DNA of 64,000 nt, from positions 3,968,001 to 4,032,000 of the forward strand of contig NZ_CP138200.1 in the NCBI RefSeq assembly GCF_050859025.1, given 5' to 3'. The notes under the pieces were generated by a model. The model saw nothing but the letters and a program-made list of their open reading frames with translations. It had not been told where the DNA came from and made no database searches. Of this stretch, positions 34,320 through 42,187 are shown in pieces. Origin of the DNA: Wukongibacter sp050859025 (GTDB lineage Bacteria; Bacillota; Clostridia; Peptostreptococcales; Caminicellaceae). The position numbers were made by a program, and so were the translations under genes. Within the stretch, counting starts at the first letter, position 1, and each line of letters opens with the position of its first letter.

Positions 34320-34421
34320 ATAGGGTTCAAATAGTAGAACTTAATTTATACATGTACAAATACTCAGTGTTTCTGGGAGTTTTGAACATGTATAGATTAA
34401 AGTCTCTACTTGAATCCCTAT
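34320..34421. repeat. Repeat family 2, full-length copy 3 (102 bp)
   Basis: Same 102-base length as the copy at 22217-22318, with three substitutions. Ends ATAGGG/CCCTAT. It lies directly in front of the yczE ribosome site, so it is probably part of the yczE leader. Confidence 0.9.
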
Positions 34422-34450
34422 ATATGGCGACATTATATGGAGGTGTAAAT

Positions 34451-35080
34451 ATGTACTTAAAAAATCTTTTAAGACTAATCCTAGGATTACTTCTGTATGC
34501 ATTAGGTGTAGTCTTATCAATCAATGCAAATCTTGGAGTCGCTCCGTGGGACACTTTTCACCAGGGTCTTAGTAACTTAGTCAATGTTACCTTTGGTCAA
34601 GCAAGTATAATTGTAGGTTTTATTATTGTTTTAATAAACCTTTACTTAAAAGAAAATATAGGAATTGGTACTATACTCAATATGATTCTAATAGGTCTTT
34701 TTATAGATTTGATTTTCTATTATAATATAATACCTATTATGGATAGCTTTATATCAGGGCTGCTTATGATTATCTTATCAATGTTTACCATTTCTTTAGC
34801 CAGCTATTGCTATATTGGAGCTAAATTTGGATCAGGTCCTAGAGATGGATTAATGGTAGGACTAACTAAAAAAACAGGATATCCAGTAGGCTTAATAAGA
34901 GGATTAATTGAATTATCTGTATTATTTATCGGCTTTTTACTTGGGGGAAAGGTTGGCATTGGAACTGTAATACTAGCCTTTGGTATAGGACCGATAGTGC
35001 AATTCACATTTGACAAGTTACATTTTGAGGTAAGTGATGTAAAACATATTTATTTGTTTGATAAAAGTAAAGCAGAGTAA
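34451..35080 (+). CDS. yczE: YczE/YitT-type membrane protein
   Basis: 209 residues from ATG at 34451, which follows TGGAGGTG; longer in-frame reading would begin inside the repeat and is rejected. About five hydrophobic helices; the hallmark is SINANLGVAPWDTFHQGLSNLVNVTFGQASI near the start and GAKFGSGPRDGLMVGLTKKTGYPVGLIRGLIE in the middle. YczE proteins are integral membrane proteins of unclear function, sometimes needed for lipopeptide or polyketide production in Bacillus. A YczR-like regulator is divergent. Confidence 0.85.
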   Translation: MYLKNLLRLILGLLLYALGVVLSINANLGVAPWDTFHQGLSNLVNVTFGQASIIVGFIIVLINLYLKENIGIGTILNMILIGLFIDLIFYYNIIPIMDSFISGLLMIILSMFTISLASYCYIGAKFGSGPRDGLMVGLTKKTGYPVGLIRGLIELSVLFIGFLLGGKVGIGTVILAFGIGPIVQFTFDKLHFEVSDVKHIYLFDKSKAE

Positions 35081-35200
35081 TTAAAGAGACATACTTTTTT
35101 ATCAAATCTTTTACCCACCTAGATAGTTTCTAAGGCGAGGAATAATGTAAAATATAGATATATAATTTGCCAGCACAACAAGTTAAATCTTATTATATTA

Positions 35201-35237
35201 AAGGAAATAAGACTAAATACGTCTTACTTCCTTTTTT
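35201..35237 (+). terminator. Intrinsic terminator after yczE
   Basis: AAGGAAATAAGAC pairs with GTCTTACTTCC and is followed by TTTTTT. Confidence 0.85.
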
Positions 35238-35436
35238 AGTAATAGCTTTTTATTAGGAGCTTATTTCATTATCCCTCTTTACATAATTTAAAGCTTTTCT
35301 AAACTAGTACTACCATGATATTCAACAAATATTCATACAATCACCTCGTCATATGTTATAATTATAGAAATATAATTTATGTATTTGATAATAATTATAT
35401 TCTAAAGAATGAATCAAATGGGGAGTGTAATTGTAA

Positions 35437-36600
35437 TTGAGAAAGTCATTTAAACTATTTTATCTCATGGTAGTTCTGGCATCGATTTCCATTTTAGTGT
35501 TCTATTCTTATAATAGTAGTGTAACCCTTAGTATTCAGAGCATTATATTAATAATGATAGGTTTTTATTTAGAAAATTTCGGCTGTTATCATCAAGAAGA
35601 AAATGTTTATGCTTCACTATCTTTTTCAATAACTATATTAATTATATTTATTTGCGGTCCTTTAGACGGTATAATATCCGTTGCTTTATATCACACCATA
35701 ATTCCTATCAAGCAAGATATTAAGGAAATACTGTTATTTAAAGATTTCATAGAAAAATCGAAAAAGATTATTTTTAATATATGTCAGGGAGTAATCAACG
35801 TATATGTTTGCGATAGGTTAATAGTATATCTTGACATAGATTTAATCAACACATTAGATGTTTGGAAAATAATATTAGCAACACTAGCCTTTTGCTTGTC
35901 TAATACAGTACTCATCACCTTAATAATTTCATTACATGAAGGTAAATTATTTAGTTATATAGACTTCATTAAAAGAAATTATAGAACAATGCTCTTCTCT
36001 ATTATCATAACTCCGATGGTCATATATAATTACTATGATAGAGGTCTTATTGGGCTCATTTTCACCATAGCAATTATATACTCTATACAAAACTCTATAA
36101 TAGTTCATAGAAGGTGGATAGAACAAGAGAAAGAGCTTTTCAATGACGGGTTAACTGATGCCTATAACTATAAATACTTTCAAAACATAATAGATAAAAA
36201 ACTAGACACTAAAGAAAAGTTTACATTACTCATGATTGATTTAGATGATTTTAAAGAAATAAATGATACCTATGGACATTTAGCAGGAGATTTCGTATTG
36301 AAGAGTATCGTTAACATTATAAATGACCTGATAGGCAGTAATGATATTGTTTGTAGATATGGCGGAGATGAATTCTGCATAATTTTAAATTTACATAATG
36401 ATTCCAGTTCTATATTGGAAAATGTATCGGCTGCAATAGAAAACTTTAAAATAGAATATGAAGATCAATACATAAGTGTTAAATCAAGTATAGGCTTTTA
36501 TAACTACGACGGGGGGAGTATTACCAAGGATGAATTAATTAAAAAGGCTGATAAAGCCATGTATAGAGCAAAACATGGCAAGTTAAAAGTAAATTTATAA
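35437..36600 (+). CDS. Membrane-bound diguanylate cyclase (GGDEF)
   Basis: 387 residues with a TTG start; GGGGAG lies 11 bases upstream. Residues ~1-225 hold six to eight hydrophobic segments forming a membrane sensor. The C-terminal GGDEF domain shows LTDAYNYKYFQ, MIDLDDFKEINDTYGHLAGD and the intact active-site RYGGDEFCIIL near residue 310. No RxxD inhibitory site was recognised immediately before it. It should make c-di-GMP, the ligand of the riboswitch at 28905. The sensed signal is unknown. Confidence 0.88.
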   Translation: MRKSFKLFYLMVVLASISILVFYSYNSSVTLSIQSIILIMIGFYLENFGCYHQEENVYASLSFSITILIIFICGPLDGIISVALYHTIIPIKQDIKEILLFKDFIEKSKKIIFNICQGVINVYVCDRLIVYLDIDLINTLDVWKIILATLAFCLSNTVLITLIISLHEGKLFSYIDFIKRNYRTMLFSIIITPMVIYNYYDRGLIGLIFTIAIIYSIQNSIIVHRRWIEQEKELFNDGLTDAYNYKYFQNIIDKKLDTKEKFTLLMIDLDDFKEINDTYGHLAGDFVLKSIVNIINDLIGSNDIVCRYGGDEFCIILNLHNDSSSILENVSAAIENFKIEYEDQYISVKSSIGFYNYDGGSITKDELIKKADKAMYRAKHGKLKVNL

Positions 36601-36686
36601 GAGAGTGTATAATAATCGGTGTAAATTTCTAAACATGATGGAAAATATATCATAGAAAGGAGTTGCATCGATTATTACACACTCTC
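36601..36686. terminator. Long-stem hairpin between convergent genes
   Basis: GAGAGTGTATAATAATCG pairs with CGATTATTACACACTCTC (18 pairs, one wobble) around a 50-base loop. It begins right after the GGDEF stop codon. It may be a two-way terminator, but the stem is unusually long. Confidence 0.6.
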
Positions 36687-36715
36687 TATTTAAGTAAAAT
36701 ACAAGGTATTTTATA

Positions 36716-37642
36716 TTAAAAAACCTCATTATCTCCAAGAACAATATTTACCTTATTCCCTAATAATACATCTTCCTCTATTTGTGGTGTAATAGCAATT
36801 AAACTATTACTTTCCTCACTCATGGTAAACCCGGATTTCAAGAAATAATCATGGTAAATACTCGAATTCCAAACATTTACTAAATCAAAAGAACCATTAA
36901 AGGAATCTGATAGCTTTATTAATTCATAAAAGACCTCTTCATTCACAGCTTCAATGTCAATAATATGAACTCTATTTAAGTCTTCATAAAGCTTATATAC
37001 TACATAACCCAAGACAGTATTATTTTCTATGTAAATATATATCTTGTAGTCAACCAATGGTCGTTCTAAGTATCTCCACTTAAAGTATATCTTATCTTTT
37101 ATTACAGAAAATGTCCTATTATTTGATATGTTCATTGAAAGTTTTTCCAGCTCATCTTGATACATATGATAGTTTTTATTGTCTAAGGTCTTCATATTAT
37201 CCTTATGTATTGTTTTATTGGTCTTTACAAGTTTTCTTTCTAAAAAATTAATTTTATTTAAAAAAGTCCAGCCCACTCGTTTATGTCCTGGTACAGCATT
37301 TTCATTAGGAATTCCAATAACGATTTCTATTCCTTGTTCACCTGCCTTTTGAAGTGCATAACGACCTAGTTTTACAAATAAGTTTAATCCTCTATAGCCG
37401 TGACAAACAAAAACATTGTTGCATAATGCTCCCTTTACAATATTTCCATTATAAACGGCTTTATTATTTAACAAACAATAGCCTGCAGCAATTTTGTTCC
37501 CATCAAATATTGCATACATGCTGTTTCTATCATTAAACATCCATGAATAGAGTTTAGAATGATATTCTCTTCCAAAGGCATCTTTCCAAGCATCTACAAA
37601 CAAACTTTTTTCCTCTTCATTAGATATTAACTTAAACTCCAT
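36716..37642 (-). CDS. GNAT-family acyltransferase
   Basis: 308 residues. The N-terminal GNAT domain contains MYAIFDGNKIAAGYCLLNNKAVYNGNIVKGALCNNVFVCHGYRGLNLFVKLGRYALQKAGEQGIEIVIGIPNENAVPGHKRVGW, typical of the Eis-like or capsule-associated branch. The C-terminal half looks like a second, degenerate GNAT module (VLGYVVYKLYEDLNRVHIIDIEA). The ATG at 37642 has GAGGTG six bases upstream. The substrate is unknown. It is the last gene before the biosynthetic cluster and is probably not part of it. Confidence 0.75.
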   Translation of the reverse strand: MEFKLISNEEEKSLFVDAWKDAFGREYHSKLYSWMFNDRNSMYAIFDGNKIAAGYCLLNNKAVYNGNIVKGALCNNVFVCHGYRGLNLFVKLGRYALQKAGEQGIEIVIGIPNENAVPGHKRVGWTFLNKINFLERKLVKTNKTIHKDNMKTLDNKNYHMYQDELEKLSMNISNNRTFSVIKDKIYFKWRYLERPLVDYKIYIYIENNTVLGYVVYKLYEDLNRVHIIDIEAVNEEVFYELIKLSDSFNGSFDLVNVWNSSIYHDYFLKSGFTMSEESNSLIAITPQIEEDVLLGNKVNIVLGDNEVF

Positions 37643-37681
37643 ATCCTTCACCTCACAATATATATGACTCCTTTTCTCTTT

Positions 37682-37925
37682 CTACCTTGAAGCTGGACTC
37701 ATACTTTCTCTAGATGGTACTTGAATAACATCTTCTATACTTCTAACTTGCTTCTTCAATAAGTCTTTATACAGCTTAATCTCAAATATCTGAAATACAT
37801 TTATCAGTTACATGTCTTCTTTCTAAAATCTCGGTATTTTCCAGGGAATTAGGTCAAGCTCTTATTGTAGATAATATTTTCTAGAGGATACTGTGCAGTT
37901 TCCAATAGATAAATCATCTCACTCT
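37682..37925 (-). pseudogene. Decayed coding remnant of unknown family
   Basis: On the minus strand NSLENTEILERRHVTDKCISDI and, one frame over, FEIKLYKDLLKKQVRSIEDVIQVPSRESMSPASR can be read in sequence, ending at TAG (37682). One frameshift would join them. Composition looks coding. I do not recognise the family. Confidence 0.35.
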
Positions 37926-37932
37926 CTTATAT

Positions 37933-38538
37933 CTAGCTATTATTTACTATCTTTATTGACAAATCTGAGTTTACTTTACTAATTTCTATTTTTTCAATTA
38001 TTGAATCAATATCTTTTTTAAAATCATAATCAATAATAATGTCAGCTTTATGCATCACTTTCTTTGCCGATTCTTTAATCTTATCATCTTCTCCATTATT
38101 TATCATTATAAAACCTCCAGGCCTGACAACATTACGAAGACTGTTAGATTCACAAATGATTAAGGAGTTAGCAGTAATTTTTGTCATTAGTTCTCTAATA
38201 CCATCCCCAATATTGTCCTTTAAGGTTTTAAGCCAATATACTCTATCTGCACCTGATGCAAGTAAGATAGAAGTATCCTTATTTAAGCTCCGATTTGTTT
38301 CTTCTAATATTTCAAAGTTATCATTTAAACTATTACAAACTCCACAGCCTTCGCCTCCTCGTGGACATTTTCCGTCTCTTTCTTCAATTGATGTCACTTT
38401 TAATCCTACAACAGAAAAATGTTTTTTCCACTGCTGAAGCAATGTAATAGCAAGAGTAGTTTTGCCACTATTACGACCGGAAGAACCAATTAGAAGCATT
38501 TGTGGAATATGTAAAAGATTATCCTCCATCTTTACCAT
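37933..38538 (-). CDS. MobB-like P-loop ATPase
   Basis: 201 residues. Walker A GSSGRNSGKTTLAITLL lies near the N-terminus; a Cys cluster CPRGGEGCGVC near residue 60 could bind metal. ICESNSLRNVVRPGGFIMI resembles the Walker B region of MobB, the GTPase that helps make the guanine-dinucleotide form of molybdopterin. The ATG at 38538 is one base past the stop codon of the SRPBCC gene, so the two are coupled. Its presence near an aldehyde ferredoxin oxidoreductase suggests pterin-cofactor or other metallocofactor work, but that is inference. Confidence 0.65.
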   Translation of the reverse strand: MVKMEDNLLHIPQMLLIGSSGRNSGKTTLAITLLQQWKKHFSVVGLKVTSIEERDGKCPRGGEGCGVCNSLNDNFEILEETNRSLNKDTSILLASGADRVYWLKTLKDNIGDGIRELMTKITANSLIICESNSLRNVVRPGGFIMINNGEDDKIKESAKKVMHKADIIIDYDFKKDIDSIIEKIEISKVNSDLSIKIVNNS

Positions 38539-38539
38539 T

Positions 38540-38974
38540 TCACATCTCTAGTTCAAAATATTTTTTAAGATTTGTAAGGCTATCTACAACTCTCTGTAGA
38601 TGCCTAGTTCTATCCGGTTCTTCTGTAATGCTGGTAGCTTCACTCATTGAGAAAGTTACCATACTCCCCTTATCATGAGATTCAAATTTAAAGATTCCTA
38701 ACGCTCTATATGGCCCATTTAATACTTGAAATGAAATATTTTTATCTCTATCACATTCAATAATTTCATAGTCAGCATTTATCCTCATACCATTTGGACC
38801 TTTCATTCCCTGAAGAAAAACTGTTCCAACACCGACAGATGTCAACTTGTCCGAATTCCTTTTAATATCCACCACTGTTGGTCTCCATAGCTTATTATTT
38901 TCACCATTCAGAATAAATTCAAATACTTCAGAGATTGGTCTATTTATCAAAACTGTGGTTTTAGCATATGCCAT
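38540..38974 (-). CDS. SRPBCC (START-like) domain protein
   Basis: 144 residues from ATG at 38974, which follows GGAGGAG. The pattern TTVLINRPISEVFEFILNGENNKLWRPTVVDIKR...GVGTVFLQGMKG...ADYEIIECDRDKNISFQVLNGP...GIFKFESHDKGSMVTFSM is that of the SRPBCC superfamily (polyketide cyclase/dehydrase-type hydrophobic pocket). It lies at the downstream end of the biosynthetic region, coupled to the MobB-like gene. A role in binding a lipid or polyketide intermediate is possible but unproven. Confidence 0.75.
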   Translation of the reverse strand: MAYAKTTVLINRPISEVFEFILNGENNKLWRPTVVDIKRNSDKLTSVGVGTVFLQGMKGPNGMRINADYEIIECDRDKNISFQVLNGPYRALGIFKFESHDKGSMVTFSMSEATSITEEPDRTRHLQRVVDSLTNLKKYFELEM

Positions 38975-39101
38975 ATTGCTCTCCTCCATATCATAAAATC
39001 AAGTTAATATTTCCTTTTAAAAACCAATAGCTTAGTTGGATTAAGCTTTACCAATAACAGCAAAGAAGATTAAATATCATATGATAGCTTGTACTACTAC
39101 T

Positions 39102-39308
39102 CTAAAACTTCTTCTCCTTTCCACTAAAACAGCCTAGCTGACATTTGGATATCTTTATTTTTTCTTTATTGCATAACTGACCTATGGTTGAGATATCAAC
39201 ATTTAGTTTTCCTGCTATTTTAAAAGCCACTGCACAATCTAAGTATTTCTTATTTCCTCCTATTGAGCAATACTCATAAATCTTTTCTAAAATTTTTTTC
39301 TCGTCCAC
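39102..39308 (-). CDS. Small helical protein with C-terminal CxxxC motif
   Basis: 68 residues. The GTG at 39308 has GGGGGG six bases before it; earlier in-frame codons lie in or before that site. The N-terminal ~45 residues look like a small helix-turn-helix (DCAVAFKIAGKLNVDISTIGQLCNKEKIKI), followed by SKCQLGCFSGKEKK with two Cys three apart. Similar small proteins with a CQLG motif occur near molybdenum/tungsten enzyme genes in anaerobes; I recall this only as a trend. It starts 26 bases after the epimerase gene. Confidence 0.55.
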   Translation of the reverse strand: MDEKKILEKIYEYCSIGGNKKYLDCAVAFKIAGKLNVDISTIGQLCNKEKIKISKCQLGCFSGKEKKF

Positions 39309-39334
39309 CAAAATCCCCCCCATAATCAACATAA

Positions 39335-40216
39335 CTATTTATTCTTATAAAAAAAATCTTTGTAATCATTGATAATAGTATTAATTGAATCCTTGGCAAC
39401 CCAGTTTAATAACTGCTTTGCTTTATCAGAATTAACCTCAGAATAGCATTCTAGATTATTATTTGTACATATAATAGAAGAATGAGAATTACATGATGTA
39501 ACAATCTTATCAGCTAGTCCCTTTACTTCGATACTATCTTTATTAGATAGATTAAATATCCCATAAATATGACTATTGCAAATTAGAGTTTCGATTGCCC
39601 TTATCAAGTCTCTAACAGATAACAGCTGTATTCTTCTATTTTTAGGAGCAAAAACTTCTATTGTCTCATTCCTTGATGCCTTAAAGAAGAAGAAAGGAAG
39701 GATAGCTTTATTTTTCTGCTTTGTCCCTGTTATGTTTACTGGCCTAAGAATAACTAACTTTTCATTATCAACATATTCTTTACTTATTAACTCTGCTTCG
39801 TACTTTGAACGTTCGTAAAATGAAACTGGCTTTAATTGAGAATTTTCATCGATTTCACTTCCAGCTTTCTCATATACATTAGCAGTTGAAAATAGTATAA
39901 ATTTTTTAAAACAACAGCTTTCTACTACATTTTTTGTTCCATTTACATTTATCTCTTTAAATTTCTTATAAGGAAAATCACTATTAATATTAGTTTGATT
40001 TAAGGCTGCTAAATGAATAACTACGTCAAAATCTTCGTTCAAATCGAAGGGCTTACTTATATCAATAGAAAAATAGTCTTTTATACCATCTAATTCTCTG
40101 TGTAACTCCTTTTGAAAATCCAATGTATATATGTCATATTGATTTTTATCTAAGCCTTCAATAAGGCTTCGCCCAATAAAGCCATTTGAACCGGTTATCA
40201 GTATTTTCTTCTTCAT
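39335..40216 (-). CDS. NAD-dependent nucleotide-sugar epimerase/dehydratase
   Basis: 293 residues of the extended SDR family. The nucleotide-binding motif is TGSNGFIGRSLIEGL at the N-terminus; VIHLAALNQTN follows near 70, the catalytic YERSKYEAE (YxxxK) near 135, and RPVNITG after it. Acts in the cytoplasm on a nucleotide sugar, likely the product of RmlB (44208). The start follows GGGTG. An 18-base motif shared with two other places in the cluster lies 45 bases upstream and could be its promoter. Confidence 0.85.
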   Translation of the reverse strand: MKKKILITGSNGFIGRSLIEGLDKNQYDIYTLDFQKELHRELDGIKDYFSIDISKPFDLNEDFDVVIHLAALNQTNINSDFPYKKFKEINVNGTKNVVESCCFKKFILFSTANVYEKAGSEIDENSQLKPVSFYERSKYEAELISKEYVDNEKLVILRPVNITGTKQKNKAILPFFFFKASRNETIEVFAPKNRRIQLLSVRDLIRAIETLICNSHIYGIFNLSNKDSIEVKGLADKIVTSCNSHSSIICTNNNLECYSEVNSDKAKQLLNWVAKDSINTIINDYKDFFYKNK

Positions 40217-40260
40217 ATCATTTCACCCTTTACAAATGCCTTAAGTCTAAATAGAACATT

Positions 40261-40279
40261 AATATTTAATATAGCATGA
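40261..40279 (-). promoter_or_regulatory. Shared cluster motif, copy 1
   Basis: On the minus strand ATAGTCATGCTATATTAAA, about 45 bases upstream of the epimerase start. Near-identical copies lie at 46591 and 58383. TGCTATATT resembles an extended -10 element without a clear -35. Confidence 0.5.
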
Positions 40280-40328
40280 CTATATATAGATAACCAACGT
40301 CAATGTTTAAAATATTCATCTAAAAAAA

Positions 40329-40964
40329 CTAGACAATCTCTCTATAAACAACAAAGCTCTCTGCATACGCTTCATTAATCTCTGCTCCTCTATACTCCGC
40401 AAGCTTCTTTATAGTATCAACAGTTCTTGTTTGAACGCTATTTTCTGTTGTATACATCGAAAGTGCATCTAGCTTTGTATTAATAAAGCTATCTATAGCT
40501 ATATAATAGTTGGGATTAAAATTTCTAGTAGAACCAAATATTTCATACAACAATACTTTCTTTAAAAAAGGAGCCTTTGAAGGACGACACCATACCATAG
40601 TTGCGTTATAAACAACTCTATGGTCCGAATTCATATCGTCACTGTAATGTGTGTAGAGAATCTCGGGCTTTATATCAAAAATTATTTTCTCTAAGGCAGT
40701 TACTATTTCTAACTGTGGCACTGTATCAAGCATGATAATAGGAAAATCATAGAAGAACACCTCTGTTACCCCTAACAAATCGGCTGCTTTCCTAGCATGA
40801 TTTCTTCGTGTTTCAACTAACTTTTTATCAGGATACCGTTCAGATGTTCCACCACATATAAAGCATACATACACATCATCGCCTTCACTGATATGCTTTG
40901 CTATGGTACCCCCACATCCAATAGCTTCATCATCCAAGTGGGTGGCAATTACTAAAACCTTCAT
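40329..40964 (-). CDS. PIG-L (LmbE) family deacetylase
   Basis: 211 residues. The zinc-binding motif ATHLDDEAIGCGG is at the N-terminus (H, D, D), and THYSDDMNSDHRVVYNATM near residue 110 supplies the third ligand. The family removes acyl groups from N-acylated sugars such as GlcNAc derivatives. In this cluster it could deacetylate the glycosylated product. GGAGG precedes the ATG. The epimerase gene follows at 112 bases. Confidence 0.85.
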   Translation of the reverse strand: MKVLVIATHLDDEAIGCGGTIAKHISEGDDVYVCFICGGTSERYPDKKLVETRRNHARKAADLLGVTEVFFYDFPIIMLDTVPQLEIVTALEKIIFDIKPEILYTHYSDDMNSDHRVVYNATMVWCRPSKAPFLKKVLLYEIFGSTRNFNPNYYIAIDSFINTKLDALSMYTTENSVQTRTVDTIKKLAEYRGAEINEAYAESFVVYREIV

Positions 40965-41001
40965 TGTCTTGCCTCCTTTTTGTGTTTTATGCTGTAAAAT
41001 A

Positions 41002-41290
41002 CTAACCTGTTACTCTGCCATCAAGGACCTTTATTAATCTATCTGCTTGCTTCATAATATCTGGGTCATGGGTATCTATTATAAATGTAGTTTTTTCATC
41101 TCTCTGTAGCTGCTTTAAAAGCTCAAGTATATTGTTTGTGTTGACAGAATCTAAGTTAGCCGTAGGTTCATCAGCTAAAACTATCTCAGGATTTGTAACA
41201 AGGGCTCTTGCTATGGATACTCTTTGCTGCTGCCCTCCAGATAGCTCGTCAGGCCTGTGGTATAAAAATTCCTTAATCTCTACTGCTGCA
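41002..41290 (-). pseudogene. ABC exporter ATPase fragment (C-terminal half only)
   Basis: The minus strand encodes KEFLYHRPDELSGGQQQRVSIARALVTNPEIVLADEPTANLD, then a LLKQLQRDEKTTFIIDTHDPDIMKQADRLIKVLDGRV tail ending at TAG. Signature, Walker B and H-loop are those of LolD/MacB-type ATPases, but Walker A and everything before it are missing and an in-frame stop precedes the fragment. Repeat family 2 (41308-41373) lies at the break, suggesting its involvement. A functional partner permease was not seen. Confidence 0.88.
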
Positions 41291-41307
41291 AACTATAAAT
41301 CTCTTCT

Positions 41308-41373
41308 ATAGGGCTTTAAGTAGAGACTCTAATTTATACATGTGCAAATTAAGTTTTACTACATAGCTCCTAT
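41308..41373. repeat. Repeat family 2, diverged 66-bp copy
   Basis: Begins ATAGGGCTTTAAGTAGAGAC, continues TAATTTATACATGT, and returns as AAATTAAGTTTTACTACATA ending CTCCTAT. The central part of the 102-bp copies is missing. It borders the broken ABC ATPase gene. Confidence 0.7.
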
Positions 41374-41395
41374 ATATAATAAGTGAAGCTTACTT

Positions 41396-42094
41396 TCAGG
41401 TTAACGCTACTGCTAAAAAATAGTCTTTTCCGAACTTTACTTTTACTTTTGTTGAGCATTTTAACTCTTCAAGATATATATCATATTCTCCATCATTAGT
41501 TCTAGGATTAATATCAACTGAAAATTTATCAAAGCCAATTGATATTCCCAAGCCCAATGCTTTACTTATCGCTTCCTTTTGTATCCAAGCTTTATAAAAT
41601 GAATAGAGCTTATTCAACTCGTCATAATTATTAAATAGAGCCTTCTCCTCTTTTGAAAATACACTCTCCACTAAAAGAGAATAATTAAATACAGAGTTTA
41701 TTTTTTCTATATCTACACCAATTTCTTTGTTTTTTGCAATACCTATAAATAGATACTCCTTTGAATGGGAGACATTAAAACTATGATTTTTGCAACTACT
41801 ATTAGATATAAAGGGCTTTCCATATATACTGTAATCATACTTTAATTCATCAGGAGTCATCTTTAAAAAACTACTGATGAGGATTCTAGTAATGCCTTTA
41901 CGCAAACAAAATAAGTCTTTGTTCCTTTCAACACTTATTTCATTACTTCTCTCTATTTCTTCCTCTGAAAGACATCCTTTAATATCACTTAAATATTCAC
42001 TAAAATCTCTTATATTAATAATCCATGTACTATAGCTCTGAGAAACCATAATATTATTTAAAGAAATCATATTTTGAATTTCCTGTAAAGCCAC
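41396..42094 (-). CDS. Sfp-type 4'-phosphopantetheinyl transferase
   Basis: 232 residues from the GTG at 42094, which has AAGGGGG nearby; an ATG 33 bases upstream has no ribosome site. Sfp-family motifs are present: FNVSHSKEYLFIGIAKNKEIGVDIEKI, with the magnesium-binding Asp and Glu, and FYKAWIQKEAISKALGLGI. It transfers phosphopantetheine from CoA to a carrier-protein Ser, here probably Ser45 of the ACP at 53866. A dedicated transferase inside the cluster supports a carrier-protein-based pathway. Confidence 0.92.
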   Translation of the reverse strand: MALQEIQNMISLNNIMVSQSYSTWIINIRDFSEYLSDIKGCLSEEEIERSNEISVERNKDLFCLRKGITRILISSFLKMTPDELKYDYSIYGKPFISNSSCKNHSFNVSHSKEYLFIGIAKNKEIGVDIEKINSVFNYSLLVESVFSKEEKALFNNYDELNKLYSFYKAWIQKEAISKALGLGISIGFDKFSVDINPRTNDGEYDIYLEELKCSTKVKVKFGKDYFLAVALT

Positions 42095-42187
42095 TATACA
42101 TTCCCCCTTTAGGAAGAAAATAGCCATTTTTTATGTACAGAACTTCCATAAACACTGAATATTTATACATATATAAATTGAATTTTT

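Noticed and set aside
22217..34421. CRISPR array
   Set aside because: Repeats are dispersed over kilobases with no regular spacers and no cas genes.
34352..34450. N-terminal extension of YczE
   Set aside because: The frame is open, but it lies inside the repeat element and the strong ribosome site marks the ATG at 34451.
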